Shown one piece after another: positions 47,966 to 57,143 of a DNA stretch of 64,000 nt. The DNA comes from an uncultured Psychroserpens sp. (GTDB lineage: Bacteria; Bacteroidota; Bacteroidia; Flavobacteriales; Flavobacteriaceae): positions 62,001 to 126,000 of the forward strand of contig NZ_CANNDQ010000003.1 of assembly GCF_947503375.1 (NCBI RefSeq). Direction: 5' to 3'. Position numbers and translations under genes: made by a program. The notes below the pieces were generated by a model. The model searched no databases. It saw only the letters and a program-made list of their open reading frames with translations, and had not been told where the DNA came from. Each line of letters opens with the position of its first letter. Position 1 is the stretch's first letter.

Positions 47966-48586
47966 ATGTCTTTAAGAAAAGCAACTATATTTATTTTTGT
48001 TATTCTACTTTTGGATCAAATCTCAAAAATCTATATCAAAACACATTTTGCCTTGCATGATAAAGTTGTTGTTTTTGAATGGTTTCAAATTGTATTTGTA
48101 GAAAATGACGGCATGGCTTGGGGAACTAAACTAAGCGATTTCATAACTTTCATTTCAGATCGAACAGCAAAACTTTTCTTAACCTTATTTAGAATCATTG
48201 CAGTAATTGGTATCGGTTATTGGTTAACAGTATCAATAAAAAAGCAAAGAGCACGAACCTTGATATTTGCCATAGTATTGATACTTGCTGGAGCTTTAGG
48301 AAATATTATAGACTCAGTGTTCTATGGAGTACTTTTTAATGATAGTATGAATCAAGTGGCTTCATTCTTGCCTCAAGATGGTGGATACGATACTCTTTTT
48401 CACGGTAAAGTGGTAGATATGCTACATTTCCCTATTTGGAGTGGTGTGATACCAGATTGGATTCCTTTTTATGGAGGTAGATATGCTACATTTTTTGAGC
48501 CAGTTTTTAACGTTGCTGATATGGCGATAAGTACTGGTATAGGGATTTTAATTTTCTTTAATAAACGTGCTTTTAATAACTCCTAA
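47966..48586 (+). CDS. lspA: Lipoprotein signal peptidase
   Basis: The 206-residue inner-membrane aspartyl peptidase removes signal peptides from prolipoproteins. Catalytic aspartates are Asp151 (GKVVDM) and Asp185 (FNVADM). Other motifs are LLLDQISK (residues 14-21) and GNIIDS (112-117). Compared with E. coli LspA it carries an insertion of about 27 residues between GNIID and GKVVD, a known feature of Bacteroidota homologues as far as I recall. Its substrates here would include the several lipoproteins in this window. Confidence 0.92.
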   Translation: MSLRKATIFIFVILLLDQISKIYIKTHFALHDKVVVFEWFQIVFVENDGMAWGTKLSDFITFISDRTAKLFLTLFRIIAVIGIGYWLTVSIKKQRARTLIFAIVLILAGALGNIIDSVFYGVLFNDSMNQVASFLPQDGGYDTLFHGKVVDMLHFPIWSGVIPDWIPFYGGRYATFFEPVFNVADMAISTGIGILIFFNKRAFNNS

Positions 48587-48719
48587 GCGTTTACTCAAAC
48601 AACATTTTGTATAATAGCAATTAAATTTTATTTATTTAATCCTTCAAGGAGAGAATGTCTAATTTTTAATGACTATAAGGTGATTGTTTAAGAATTACGT
48701 ATTCTGAAAATTGTAATAA

Positions 48720-49289
48720 CTATGTTGTAAAGGTGTATATTTTTTTTGGAGTCACACAGTAGTTTAAACTAACATCATCCTCGAAAACATCTATGATTTG
48801 TTCAACTCCTTGAAAAAAAGATAAGCCAATTTTTATGGTTTCAGGTTTGCAATTGATCAAAAACCTATCATAAAACCCTTTCCCGTAGCCAACTCGATTA
48901 CCAGTTTTGTCAAAAGCAAGTAATGGGATAAAGACCACATCGATTTGCTTTGCGTCTATAGGAATACCTGAGATGGGCTCAGGGATATTCCAAATATTCT
49001 TTTTGATTTTTGTGCTATCGGTTAATAAAAAATGAGATAACTCAAGAGTAGAAAAGTTGCTTTTTGAAATTACAATGTGTTTGTCTTTGCCAGATAGAAT
49101 ATTCAAAACATAATCTGTATTGACCTCATTTTGCTCTTTAATAGATAAAAAAGTATGATAAAATTCGTAATTCCATATTGGGAGTTTCAATAGTTGATTT
49201 GCAATTTGTAAGCTCAAGTCTTCAACTTGGGTTTTAGAAAGTGCTTTTCTAAGTAACTTGTATGCTTTACGCAGTTCAGTCTTTGTCAT
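48720..49289 (-). CDS. 5-formyltetrahydrofolate cyclo-ligase
   Basis: The 189-residue enzyme converts 5-formyl-THF to 5,10-methenyl-THF using ATP. The N-terminal TKTELRKAYKLLRKAL and the C-terminal FIPLLAFDKTGNRVGYGKGFYDRFL (substrate and ATP site) are characteristic. It starts 14 bases before the stop codon of the upstream aspartoacylase-family gene, indicating translational coupling in the rimK operon. Confidence 0.93.
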   Translation of the reverse strand: MTKTELRKAYKLLRKALSKTQVEDLSLQIANQLLKLPIWNYEFYHTFLSIKEQNEVNTDYVLNILSGKDKHIVISKSNFSTLELSHFLLTDSTKIKKNIWNIPEPISGIPIDAKQIDVVFIPLLAFDKTGNRVGYGKGFYDRFLINCKPETIKIGLSFFQGVEQIIDVFEDDVSLNYCVTPKKIYTFTT

Positions 49290-50253
49290 CCTTTACGTTA
49301 GTTGAAATATGAAAAATAGCATCACCTTGATAAATGATTGGAGATTCATTGATGTTAAATAAATAGCCATCATTAGGTGCTTTTACAGTATGATTAAAGC
49401 CTCCGTAAGGATCAGTGATGTGACCAATAACATCTCCTTTATTCACTTTAGAATTAATTTTTAAAGAAGGCTTGAACATACCAGAATAGTTTGCTCTTAT
49501 CCATTTACTATTTGATATAAAAACACAAGACTTTTTGGGTTGAGATACTTTAAACTTACTATTAAGCATTTCTAAATGATGAAGCACTCGTTTGGCACCA
49601 TTTACTCCTGTATTGGTGATTGTGTTATCAATATTAAAGGATTTACCACCTTCAAATAGGAGGATAGGAATTCCTAGTTTGTAACAGGTGTTTCTAAAAG
49701 ATTTATTTAGGTTTTTTGAGTATAGAACAAAAGGAGCACCAAAAACCTTAGCAAGCTCATTTAGGTTTTTCTCACCTTTAATGATGCGTATTTGAGCAGC
49801 ATTAAATCGATCTGCTCCACCTGTATGGAAATCCATGACCAAATCTGCATGAGGTAAAATTTCAGTAACTAGTTTAAAAGCCACACGGCTAGCTAGTGAT
49901 CCTCCTTTTATACCAGGAAAAACACGGTTTAAATCACGACCATCAGGAAACTCTCGATCCATATGTATAAAGCCAAATACATTAATAACAGGTACACAGA
50001 TTATGGTGCCTTTTTTGGGTTTGTTAATCCCTTTTGCTATAATTTGCCTCACAATTTCTACACCGTTGACTTCATCTCCATGAATACCTGCAGTAATTAA
50101 AACTGTTGGGCCAGGTTTTTTTGAACGTTCAATGATCACCGGAACATCTATTGTATTCTGGGTGTGTAGTTTTGCAACATTAAAACTTACAGTTGCACTC
50201 TTTCCTAAGGGAACGTCTTCTCCTAAGATTTCTAATATGTTTTTGTTGCTCAT
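49276..50253 (-). CDS. Succinylglutamate desuccinylase/aspartoacylase-family protein
   Basis: The 325-residue M14-like zinc hydrolase has the family's zinc ligands: His58 and Glu61 (GIHGDEVNG) and His143 (MDFHTGG). Family members cleave N-acyl amino acids or gamma-linked residues. It starts immediately after the rimK stop codon with no gap and overlaps the 5-formyl-THF cyclo-ligase start by 14 bases. This pairing with an ATP-grasp amino-acid ligase suggests that it removes or edits what RimK adds, or trims a glutamyl product; that is an inference. It is longer than the core domain because of a C-terminal beta-rich extension (residues 250-325). Confidence 0.8.
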   Translation of the reverse strand: MSNKNILEILGEDVPLGKSATVSFNVAKLHTQNTIDVPVIIERSKKPGPTVLITAGIHGDEVNGVEIVRQIIAKGINKPKKGTIICVPVINVFGFIHMDREFPDGRDLNRVFPGIKGGSLASRVAFKLVTEILPHADLVMDFHTGGADRFNAAQIRIIKGEKNLNELAKVFGAPFVLYSKNLNKSFRNTCYKLGIPILLFEGGKSFNIDNTITNTGVNGAKRVLHHLEMLNSKFKVSQPKKSCVFISNSKWIRANYSGMFKPSLKINSKVNKGDVIGHITDPYGGFNHTVKAPNDGYLFNINESPIIYQGDAIFHISTNVKDDKD

Positions 50254-51129
50254 TTACTTTCTATTACGTTCTATAAAAGTGATAATCGCCCTAGCAATGT
50301 TTTTTCCTGTAGCAGTTTCTATGCCTTCTAATCCTGGTGTTGAATTGACTTCTAGTAGTAAGGGCCCTCTTGCAGATTGTAACATATCTACACCGCAAAC
50401 AGGTAACTTTAACGCTCTGGAAGCTTTCATAGCGACACGCAATTCGTCAGTATTTAGCTTTATAATATCTGCGTTTCCACCACGATGTAAATTTGAACGA
50501 AACTCACCTTCTTTTCCTTGACGCTTCATTGCACCAACCACTTGCCCGTCAACTATTAATGCTCTTATGTCTGCACCTTTAGCCTCTTTGATGAACTCTT
50601 GTACGATTACTCTAGCTTGAAGACCGTTAAAAGCTTCAAGCACAGATTCTGCTGCGTTTTTAGTTTCTGCTAAAACAACGCCAAGACCTTGTGTACCTTC
50701 AAGAAGCTTTATAATTACTGGAGTTCCTCCAACATGTTCAATAACCTCCTCAACATCTCGAGAATAATTAGTAAATACGGTTTTAGGCATTCCTATTCCT
50801 GCTTTACTTAACCGTTGCAGGCTTCTTAATTTATCTCTCGATCTTAAAATAGCATCAGAGGTAACAATAGTAAATACACCCATCATTTCAAATTGTCTTA
50901 CTACTGCACAGCCATAGAATGTTACCGAAGCACCTATTCTTGGAATAATAGCATCAACGTAATTTAAATAACGGTCTTTGTAATAAATGGTTGGTTTTTC
51001 TTTTTCAATGATAATATCACATTTGAGAGGGTCAATTACTTCCACTTCATGACCTCTGCTTTCACCTTCTTTTACAAGCCGTTGTGTGGAATACAAATGT
51101 GGATTTCTAGATAAAATTACAATATTCAT
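50254..51129 (-). CDS. rimK: RimK-type ATP-grasp amino-acid ligase (ribosomal S6 modification family)
   Basis: The 291-residue protein matches RimK: an N-terminal pre-ATP-grasp domain ([18 protein letters not shown]), ATP-grasp core ([58 protein letters not shown]) and the metal site [23 protein letters not shown]. RimK adds glutamates to the C-terminus of ribosomal protein S6, and related enzymes make poly-alpha-glutamate. The aspartoacylase-family gene starts directly at its stop codon. Substrate identity is not proven by sequence. Confidence 0.88.
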   Translation of the reverse strand: MNIVILSRNPHLYSTQRLVKEGESRGHEVEVIDPLKCDIIIEKEKPTIYYKDRYLNYVDAIIPRIGASVTFYGCAVVRQFEMMGVFTIVTSDAILRSRDKLRSLQRLSKAGIGMPKTVFTNYSRDVEEVIEHVGGTPVIIKLLEGTQGLGVVLAETKNAAESVLEAFNGLQARVIVQEFIKEAKGADIRALIVDGQVVGAMKRQGKEGEFRSNLHRGGNADIIKLNTDELRVAMKASRALKLPVCGVDMLQSARGPLLLEVNSTPGLEGIETATGKNIARAIITFIERNRK

Positions 51130-51231
51130 ATAGCGTATTTAATACAACGAGATATTTTGATCTATCGTTAACTACACTGCAATATACTAAAATACGTCAG
51201 GATTTAATTTTTACAGTAATCGCTTTTCGTT

Positions 51232-51239
51232 TACCTTTG
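51232..51239 (+). promoter_or_regulatory. Candidate -7 promoter element for uvrC
   Basis: TACCTTTG matches TAnnTTTG and ends four bases before the uvrC ATG, which would give a transcript with almost no leader. Confidence 0.35.
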
Positions 51240-51243
51240 AGTG

Positions 51244-53037
51244 ATGCAAAAGCCTACTCTAGATATTCAACTTAAAACCTTACCACATCAGCCAGGAGTG
51301 TATCAATATTTTGATGCAAACAATAAATTGATTTATGTAGGCAAAGCAAAAGATATTAAGAAGCGAGTTAGCTCTTATTTTACTAAAACTCATGATAATG
51401 GTAAGACTAGAGTTTTGGTAAAGAAAATAGCGCAGATAAAGCATATTGTTGTTGAGACCGAAACAGATGCACTTTTGCTTGAGAATAACCTAATAAAAAA
51501 GCATCAACCACGTTATAATGTGATGCTCAAAGACGACAAATCGTACCCTTGGATCTGTATAAAGAATGAGCGTTTTCCTAGAGTGTTTCCGACAAGACGT
51601 ATATTTAAAGATGGCTCAGAATATTTTGGTCCTTATACAAGTATGAAAACCGTTTGGACCTTACTCGACCTTATTAAAGGCCTGTATAATTTACGTACTT
51701 GTAATTATAATCTTTCAAAAGAAAAAATTGAAGCTCAAAAATATAAAGTATGTTTAGAATACCACTTGGGAAATTGTAAAGGTCCATGTGAAGATTTACA
51801 AAGCGAAGAAGCATACAATAAAAATATTAAGGCCATAAGGGAAATTATAAAAGGAAATTTTAAAGACTCGCTATCTCAATTCAAAATGCAAATGAAGCAA
51901 TTAGCTCAAGATATGCAATTTGAAGAGGCACAACGCATCAAAGAAAAAATAGAAGTTTTAGAAAATTATCAAGTAAAATCTACTGTAGTAAATCCTAAAA
52001 TAAGTAATGTTGATGTTTTCAGTATTATAAGTGATGAAAGTTATGGCTATATCAATTTCTTGCAACTGTCTTATGGTAGTATTATTAGGTCGCATACACT
52101 TGAGATTAAGAAAAAATTAGACGAAACAGATAAAGAATTGTTAGAGTTGGCGATTACAGAAATTAGACAACGCTTTAGTTCAAATTCTAAAGAGATCTAT
52201 GTCCCTTTTAAGGTCGATTTAGGAGATGAGATTAAAGTAAGCATTCCAAAATTAGGAGATAAAAAAAAGATTTTAGAATTATCTCTTAGAAATGCTAAAT
52301 ATTACAGAATGGAGCGCTTCAAACAAGTTAAGATTGTGGATCCAGATCGTCATGCCAATAGAATAATGGCTCAGATGAAATCCGATCTACGTCTTAATGA
52401 AGAACCTCGCCATATTGAATGTTTTGATAACTCTAATATTCAAGGTACTTATCCAGTTGCAGCATGTGTAGTATTTAAAGACGGTAAACCTAGTAAGAAA
52501 GATTATCGTCATTTTAATATAAAAACAGTTGAAGGCCCAGATGATTTTGCTTCAATGGAGGAAGTGGTTTACAGACGCTATAAACGATTGCTAGAGGAAG
52601 AGCAGCCATTGCCTCAGCTTATAATTATAGATGGAGGAAAAGGGCAACTCTCATCAGCATTGAAAAGTTTAGATATGTTACGTCTAAGACAAAAAATTGC
52701 TATTATCGGAATTGCGAAACGTTTGGAAGAATTATTTTATCCAGATGATCCAATTCCACTATATTTAGACAAGAAAAGTGAAACGCTTAAAGTTATTCAA
52801 CAATTACGTAATGAAGCTCATCGTTTTGGTATTGAACATCATAGAAACCGCAGAAGTAAAAACGCATTAACAACAGAGTTAGAGACCATAAATGGCATTG
52901 GGGAACAAACAATTATTGCATTGATGAAGCATTTTAAATCAGTTAAACGTATTGCTGAGGCAACAGTGGAAGATTTAGAAAAAGTAGTTGGACGTGCTAA
53001 AGCAAAAAAAATAAAAGCCTATTATAGTAAAACATGA
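51244..53037 (+). CDS. uvrC: Excinuclease ABC subunit C
   Basis: This 597-residue nuclease subunit makes the dual incisions of nucleotide excision repair. In order: GIY-YIG domain at the N-terminus (PGVYQYFD...LIYVGKAKDIKKR), a UVR/UvrB-contact segment (FEEAQRIKEKIEVLENY near 224), RNase H-like 3'-nuclease domain (HIECFDNSNIQG near 386) and C-terminal HhH motifs (LETINGIGEQTIIALMKHFKS). The ATG at 51244 is preferred over GTG at 51241. The stop overlaps the patatin-like gene's start by four bases (ATGA). Confidence 0.96.
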   Translation: MQKPTLDIQLKTLPHQPGVYQYFDANNKLIYVGKAKDIKKRVSSYFTKTHDNGKTRVLVKKIAQIKHIVVETETDALLLENNLIKKHQPRYNVMLKDDKSYPWICIKNERFPRVFPTRRIFKDGSEYFGPYTSMKTVWTLLDLIKGLYNLRTCNYNLSKEKIEAQKYKVCLEYHLGNCKGPCEDLQSEEAYNKNIKAIREIIKGNFKDSLSQFKMQMKQLAQDMQFEEAQRIKEKIEVLENYQVKSTVVNPKISNVDVFSIISDESYGYINFLQLSYGSIIRSHTLEIKKKLDETDKELLELAITEIRQRFSSNSKEIYVPFKVDLGDEIKVSIPKLGDKKKILELSLRNAKYYRMERFKQVKIVDPDRHANRIMAQMKSDLRLNEEPRHIECFDNSNIQGTYPVAACVVFKDGKPSKKDYRHFNIKTVEGPDDFASMEEVVYRRYKRLLEEEQPLPQLIIIDGGKGQLSSALKSLDMLRLRQKIAIIGIAKRLEELFYPDDPIPLYLDKKSETLKVIQQLRNEAHRFGIEHHRNRRSKNALTTELETINGIGEQTIIALMKHFKSVKRIAEATVEDLEKVVGRAKAKKIKAYYSKT

Positions 53038-55271
53038 AAAAGCTCCTTATCATTACACTAATGTGTTTTATGTGCTTAAATACAATAGCGCAAAATAATT
53101 TTGAAGGCAATTCTAAAAAGGTAGGGTTGGTACTAAGCGGTGGTGGTGCTAAAGGGTTTGCTCATATTGGTGTATTAAAAGTGATTGATAGTCTTGGTAT
53201 AAAAGTAGATTATATTGCTGGCACAAGTATGGGAGCTATAGTTGGCTCATTATATGCTTCAGGTTATTCAGGAAAACAATTAGATTCTATTTTTAAGAGT
53301 TTAGATTTTGACGCTGTTATTAGTGACGATATACCTAGAGCTGCTAAAACATTCTATGAACGTGATAATACTGAAAAATATGCAGTTTCACTGCCCTTTG
53401 ATAAGTTTAAGTTAAAATTGCCATCGGCTTTATCTCGAGGCCAAAATGTTTTTAATCTATTATCAAAACTCACATTGCACGTTAGTGAAATCAATGATTT
53501 TGAAAAATTGCCTATTCCATTTTTTTGTGTTGCTACAAATGTAGAAAATGGGAAAGCAGTTATTTTAGATTCTGGTAATTTAGCTCAAGCTATCACTGCT
53601 AGTGGTGCATTTCCATCGTTATTTCAGCCAGTCATAATTGATGATAAATTATTGATTGATGGTGGCGTCATTAACAATTACCCTATAGATGAACTCAAAG
53701 CGAAAGGGATGGATATTATTATTGGTGTAGATGTGCAAGATGGGTTAAGAGACAGATCTGAACTTAAATCAGCACCAGATGTGCTGCTTCAGATTAATAA
53801 TTTTAGGACAATCAATGATATGAAACAGAAATCTTTAAAGACAGACATCTATATTCGTCCTGATATCACAGATTTCACTGTAGTTTCATTTAGTGAAGGT
53901 GAAAAAATCGTTGAAAATGGTGTGCAGGCAGCGTTAGCAAAAATTGATGAATTATTACCATTAAAAACCATTAAATCTGAAAACTTAAAAACACAAGTCA
54001 ATATCGTAACAGCTGATAGTATTCAAATAAATGAAATAGATATTGAGGGTAATAAACGATACACAAGATCTTACGTTTTAGGAAAATTGAAATTGAAAGG
54101 AGATTCTAAAGTAAGTTATGACGATTTCAATAGAGGAATTAATAACCTTATAGCAACAAACAATTTTGATACCTTCCAGTATCAATTTAAAAAGTCAAAA
54201 GATAAAGATGGATATGATTTGTTTGCTAACCTTGTAGAAAATGAGATTACAACATTTTTAAAATTAGGCTTGCATTATGATGATTTATACAAAAGTGCAG
54301 CATTGGTGAATTTTACAAAAAAGAGACTCTTATTTGATAATGATGTAGCGTCGCTTGATATCATCTTGGGAGATAATGTGAGATATAATTTTGAATACCT
54401 AATTGACAAAGGCTTCTATTGGAGTATTGGTTTTAAATCTAGATACAATCAATTTCATAAAGGCATTAATGTACAATTGTTAATTGATGACTCGCCAGTT
54501 ATTGGCTCGGGTCTAAATAAGATTGATGTAGAACTGCAAGATCAAACCAATCAATTCTATTTACAGAGTTTGTTTAGACGAGATTTTGCATTCAGTATTG
54601 GTGCAGAACACAAACGATTAAAAATAAAATCAGAAACGATTACTCTTAATTCTGAAACCGATGAGTTTATATTTGAAAATACAGACTATGGAAGCTTATT
54701 TGGAACTTTGAAGTTAGATACATACAATAATAAATATTTTCCTAAAAGAGGCTTATATTTCTGTGGTGATTTTCATTGGTACCTATTAGCTTCAGGATTT
54801 AATGACGATTTTGAGCCATTTTCAATTGCTAAAGCAGATATGGGTTATGCCTTTTCAGTGTCAGATAAGTTAGCATTTAATTTAAAAACTGAGGGAGGTT
54901 TTAAAATCGGAGAAGGTACAACCAATACTTTAGACTTTGCACTTGGAGGTTATGGTAATGATTTCATCAATAATTTTATCCCATTTTATGGTTATGATTT
55001 TATTTCATTAACAGGGAATAGCTATGTGAAAGCTACTGCTTCGGCAGATTATGAAATCTTCAAGAAACATCACATCACTTTAGAAGGAAATTGGGCAAAT
55101 GTTGACGACAATATATTTGAATCAGGTGAGTGGTTTACTCTTCCAGATTACAGAGGATATGCATTAGGATATGGAGTTGAAACATTTTTAGGGCCATTAC
55201 AAGCAAAATTCAGTTACTCTCCAGAACAACGAAAAAGTATTTGGTACTTTAATATTGGATTCTGGTTTTAA
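53034..55271 (+). CDS. Patatin-like phospholipase with outer-membrane barrel (type Vd-like)
   Basis: The 745-residue protein has a signal peptide (ending IAQ), a patatin domain (about 28-315) with the oxyanion GGGAKG (36-41), the nucleophile Ser65 in GTSMG and the catalytic Asp209 in DGG, then a POTRA-like segment (about 325-400, INEIDIEGNKRYTRSYVLGKL) and a C-terminal barrel ending in an aromatic phenylalanine (WYFNIGFWF). This matches type Vd-like autotransporters (PlpD-type), in which the patatin domain is moved to or held at the surface by its own barrel. The catalytic pair is intact, so lipase activity is predicted. It starts inside uvrC by four bases. Confidence 0.88.
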   Translation: MKKLLIITLMCFMCLNTIAQNNFEGNSKKVGLVLSGGGAKGFAHIGVLKVIDSLGIKVDYIAGTSMGAIVGSLYASGYSGKQLDSIFKSLDFDAVISDDIPRAAKTFYERDNTEKYAVSLPFDKFKLKLPSALSRGQNVFNLLSKLTLHVSEINDFEKLPIPFFCVATNVENGKAVILDSGNLAQAITASGAFPSLFQPVIIDDKLLIDGGVINNYPIDELKAKGMDIIIGVDVQDGLRDRSELKSAPDVLLQINNFRTINDMKQKSLKTDIYIRPDITDFTVVSFSEGEKIVENGVQAALAKIDELLPLKTIKSENLKTQVNIVTADSIQINEIDIEGNKRYTRSYVLGKLKLKGDSKVSYDDFNRGINNLIATNNFDTFQYQFKKSKDKDGYDLFANLVENEITTFLKLGLHYDDLYKSAALVNFTKKRLLFDNDVASLDIILGDNVRYNFEYLIDKGFYWSIGFKSRYNQFHKGINVQLLIDDSPVIGSGLNKIDVELQDQTNQFYLQSLFRRDFAFSIGAEHKRLKIKSETITLNSETDEFIFENTDYGSLFGTLKLDTYNNKYFPKRGLYFCGDFHWYLLASGFNDDFEPFSIAKADMGYAFSVSDKLAFNLKTEGGFKIGEGTTNTLDFALGGYGNDFINNFIPFYGYDFISLTGNSYVKATASADYEIFKKHHITLEGNWANVDDNIFESGEWFTLPDYRGYALGYGVETFLGPLQAKFSYSPEQRKSIWYFNIGFWF

Positions 55272-55456
55272 AATATCTAGAATTTCACGATATTTGATGC
55301 ATGCTAAATCTATTATTTAAAGATTTATTAACTCATCTTCAATTTCTCATCAAGAGAAATCCAGAATAAGTACGCAATATTGTATCTTTATATCAAGTGA
55401 AAAAGTTTAAAAAGATCAATTCCAATTTTTAAGTTCTAATATTTAATATCAATAGC

Positions 55457-56617
55457 ATGCCTTTTTATCATAAACTGGGAAAAATCCCATATAAACGACA
55501 TATACAATTCAGAAAAGAAGACGGAAGCTTATACTATGAGCAACTCTTTGGGACTATTGGATTTGATGGGATGTCTACTAATTCATACCATGAACAAAGA
55601 CCAACTCAAGTTAAAGAAATAAGAAAACAATACAATATAGCACCTAAAATCGCAAAAGCCAACAGTATACAATCTTATCGTTTGAAAGGGTTTCAAGTGC
55701 CGCCTGAGAATGATTATTTAAATAGTAGAAAAGCGATATTAACCAATAGTGATTGTACTATAATTTTGGCAGCTCCAAAGCAATCTACTAAGGATTATTT
55801 TTATAAAAACTCTGATGCCGACGAGCTAATTTTTATTCATAAAGGTACGGGGAAATTAAGAACACACTTAGGGAACTTAGATTTTAAATATGGTGACTAT
55901 CTATTAGTACCTAGAGGCATTATTTATAAAATAGATTTTGACACTGAAGATAATCGATTATTTATCGTTGAGTCTAAACGACCAATCTATACGCCCAAAC
56001 GCTATAGAAATTGGTTTGGTCAATTGCTTGAACATTCACCATTCTGTGAGCGTGATCTTCGTCAACCACAAGAGTTAGAGACTTATAATGAATATGGCGA
56101 TTTTATGATAAAAGTAAAGAAGCAAGATGATATATTTGAAATGATATATGCTTCGCATCCATTTGATGTGGTAGGATATGACGGTTACAACTATCCATAT
56201 GCTTTTTCAATTCATGATTTTGAACCTATTACTGGACGAATACATCAACCACCTCCAGTTCATCAAACATTTGAAACTGATGCATTTGTAGTGTGTAGTT
56301 TTGTACCTCGCCTTTACGATTATCATCCTGAGAGCATTCCAGCACCATACAACCATAGTAATATAGATAGTGATGAGGTATTGTATTATGTTGATGGCGA
56401 TTTTATGAGTAGAAACGATATTGATGCAGGACATATATCTTTACATCCAGCAGGTATTCCTCATGGACCACATCCTGGAGCTACAGAACGAAGCATAGGT
56501 AAAGTAAAAACAGATGAATTAGCTGTTATGGTTGATACATTCAAGCCATTACAAATAACCGAGGAAGCACTTAAAATTGCAGACGAAGATTATTTTAAAT
56601 CTTGGTTAGAACATTAA
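55457..56617 (+). CDS. hmgA: Homogentisate 1,2-dioxygenase
   Basis: The 386-residue cupin-fold enzyme opens the homogentisate ring in tyrosine catabolism. The C-terminal half has the metal-ligand region GRIHQPPPVHQTFETD (near 272-287), VVCSFVPRLYDYHPE, and HPAGIPHGPHPG near residue 331-342, which supplies further His ligands. It is shorter than the ~440-residue proteobacterial and human enzymes, as expected for this phylum's short form. Twelve bases downstream lies a CCC-motif protein gene, followed by the upstream pathway enzyme HPPD. Confidence 0.92.
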   Translation: MPFYHKLGKIPYKRHIQFRKEDGSLYYEQLFGTIGFDGMSTNSYHEQRPTQVKEIRKQYNIAPKIAKANSIQSYRLKGFQVPPENDYLNSRKAILTNSDCTIILAAPKQSTKDYFYKNSDADELIFIHKGTGKLRTHLGNLDFKYGDYLLVPRGIIYKIDFDTEDNRLFIVESKRPIYTPKRYRNWFGQLLEHSPFCERDLRQPQELETYNEYGDFMIKVKKQDDIFEMIYASHPFDVVGYDGYNYPYAFSIHDFEPITGRIHQPPPVHQTFETDAFVVCSFVPRLYDYHPESIPAPYNHSNIDSDEVLYYVDGDFMSRNDIDAGHISLHPAGIPHGPHPGATERSIGKVKTDELAVMVDTFKPLQITEEALKIADEDYFKSWLEH

Positions 56618-56629
56618 TGAAATAAATAG

Positions 56630-57097
56630 ATGTCATATAATAAATTACCAGCTGACCCAACAGCAATGATATTGGGTGTTATCGCACTAGTTGTTTCATT
56701 TGCAGGCTGTTGTTGTGGTCTTTTTGCTGTCATTCCTTTGGTTTTGAGTATCATAGGTTTGGTCATGTCAAATAAGAGTTTGAGACTATTTAATGAAAAC
56801 CAAGACATATATGCCGTTCAAAGTAGAAGTAATGTAACTACAGCTAGAGTTATAAATATTGTAGCTTTGGTGTTAAGCGCATTAATCACAGTGATTTACG
56901 TAGCTTATTTCGTGTTATACGGAGCGCTTTTATCTACTGCATTTATGGAGGGTTACAATGATAGTAATACCTTTGATGAAGACTTTTATGAATGGGAAAA
57001 CGATAGTATCTACGACTATGATGACTTTGAAATAGAAGAAGATACACTACAAATAGATTCTATAATAAGTGAACCTTTAAACGAATCCCTTGAATAG
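56630..57097 (+). CDS. CCC-motif membrane protein
   Basis: This 155-residue membrane protein has three hydrophobic helices (about residues 12-30, 31-46 and 72-100), the motif AGCCCGLF (27-34) typical of Bacteroidota CCC-motif membrane proteins, and a low-complexity acidic tail (about residues 108-155, many Asp/Glu/Tyr). It lies between hmgA and the HPPD gene, twelve bases after hmgA. Its function is unknown and nothing in the sequence suggests an enzymatic role. Confidence 0.75.
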   Translation: MSYNKLPADPTAMILGVIALVVSFAGCCCGLFAVIPLVLSIIGLVMSNKSLRLFNENQDIYAVQSRSNVTTARVINIVALVLSALITVIYVAYFVLYGALLSTAFMEGYNDSNTFDEDFYEWENDSIYDYDDFEIEEDTLQIDSIISEPLNESLE

Positions 57098-57143
57098 GAT
57101 TATAAAAATTAAACAAACTAGCATAACAATTAAAATTGAAAAA

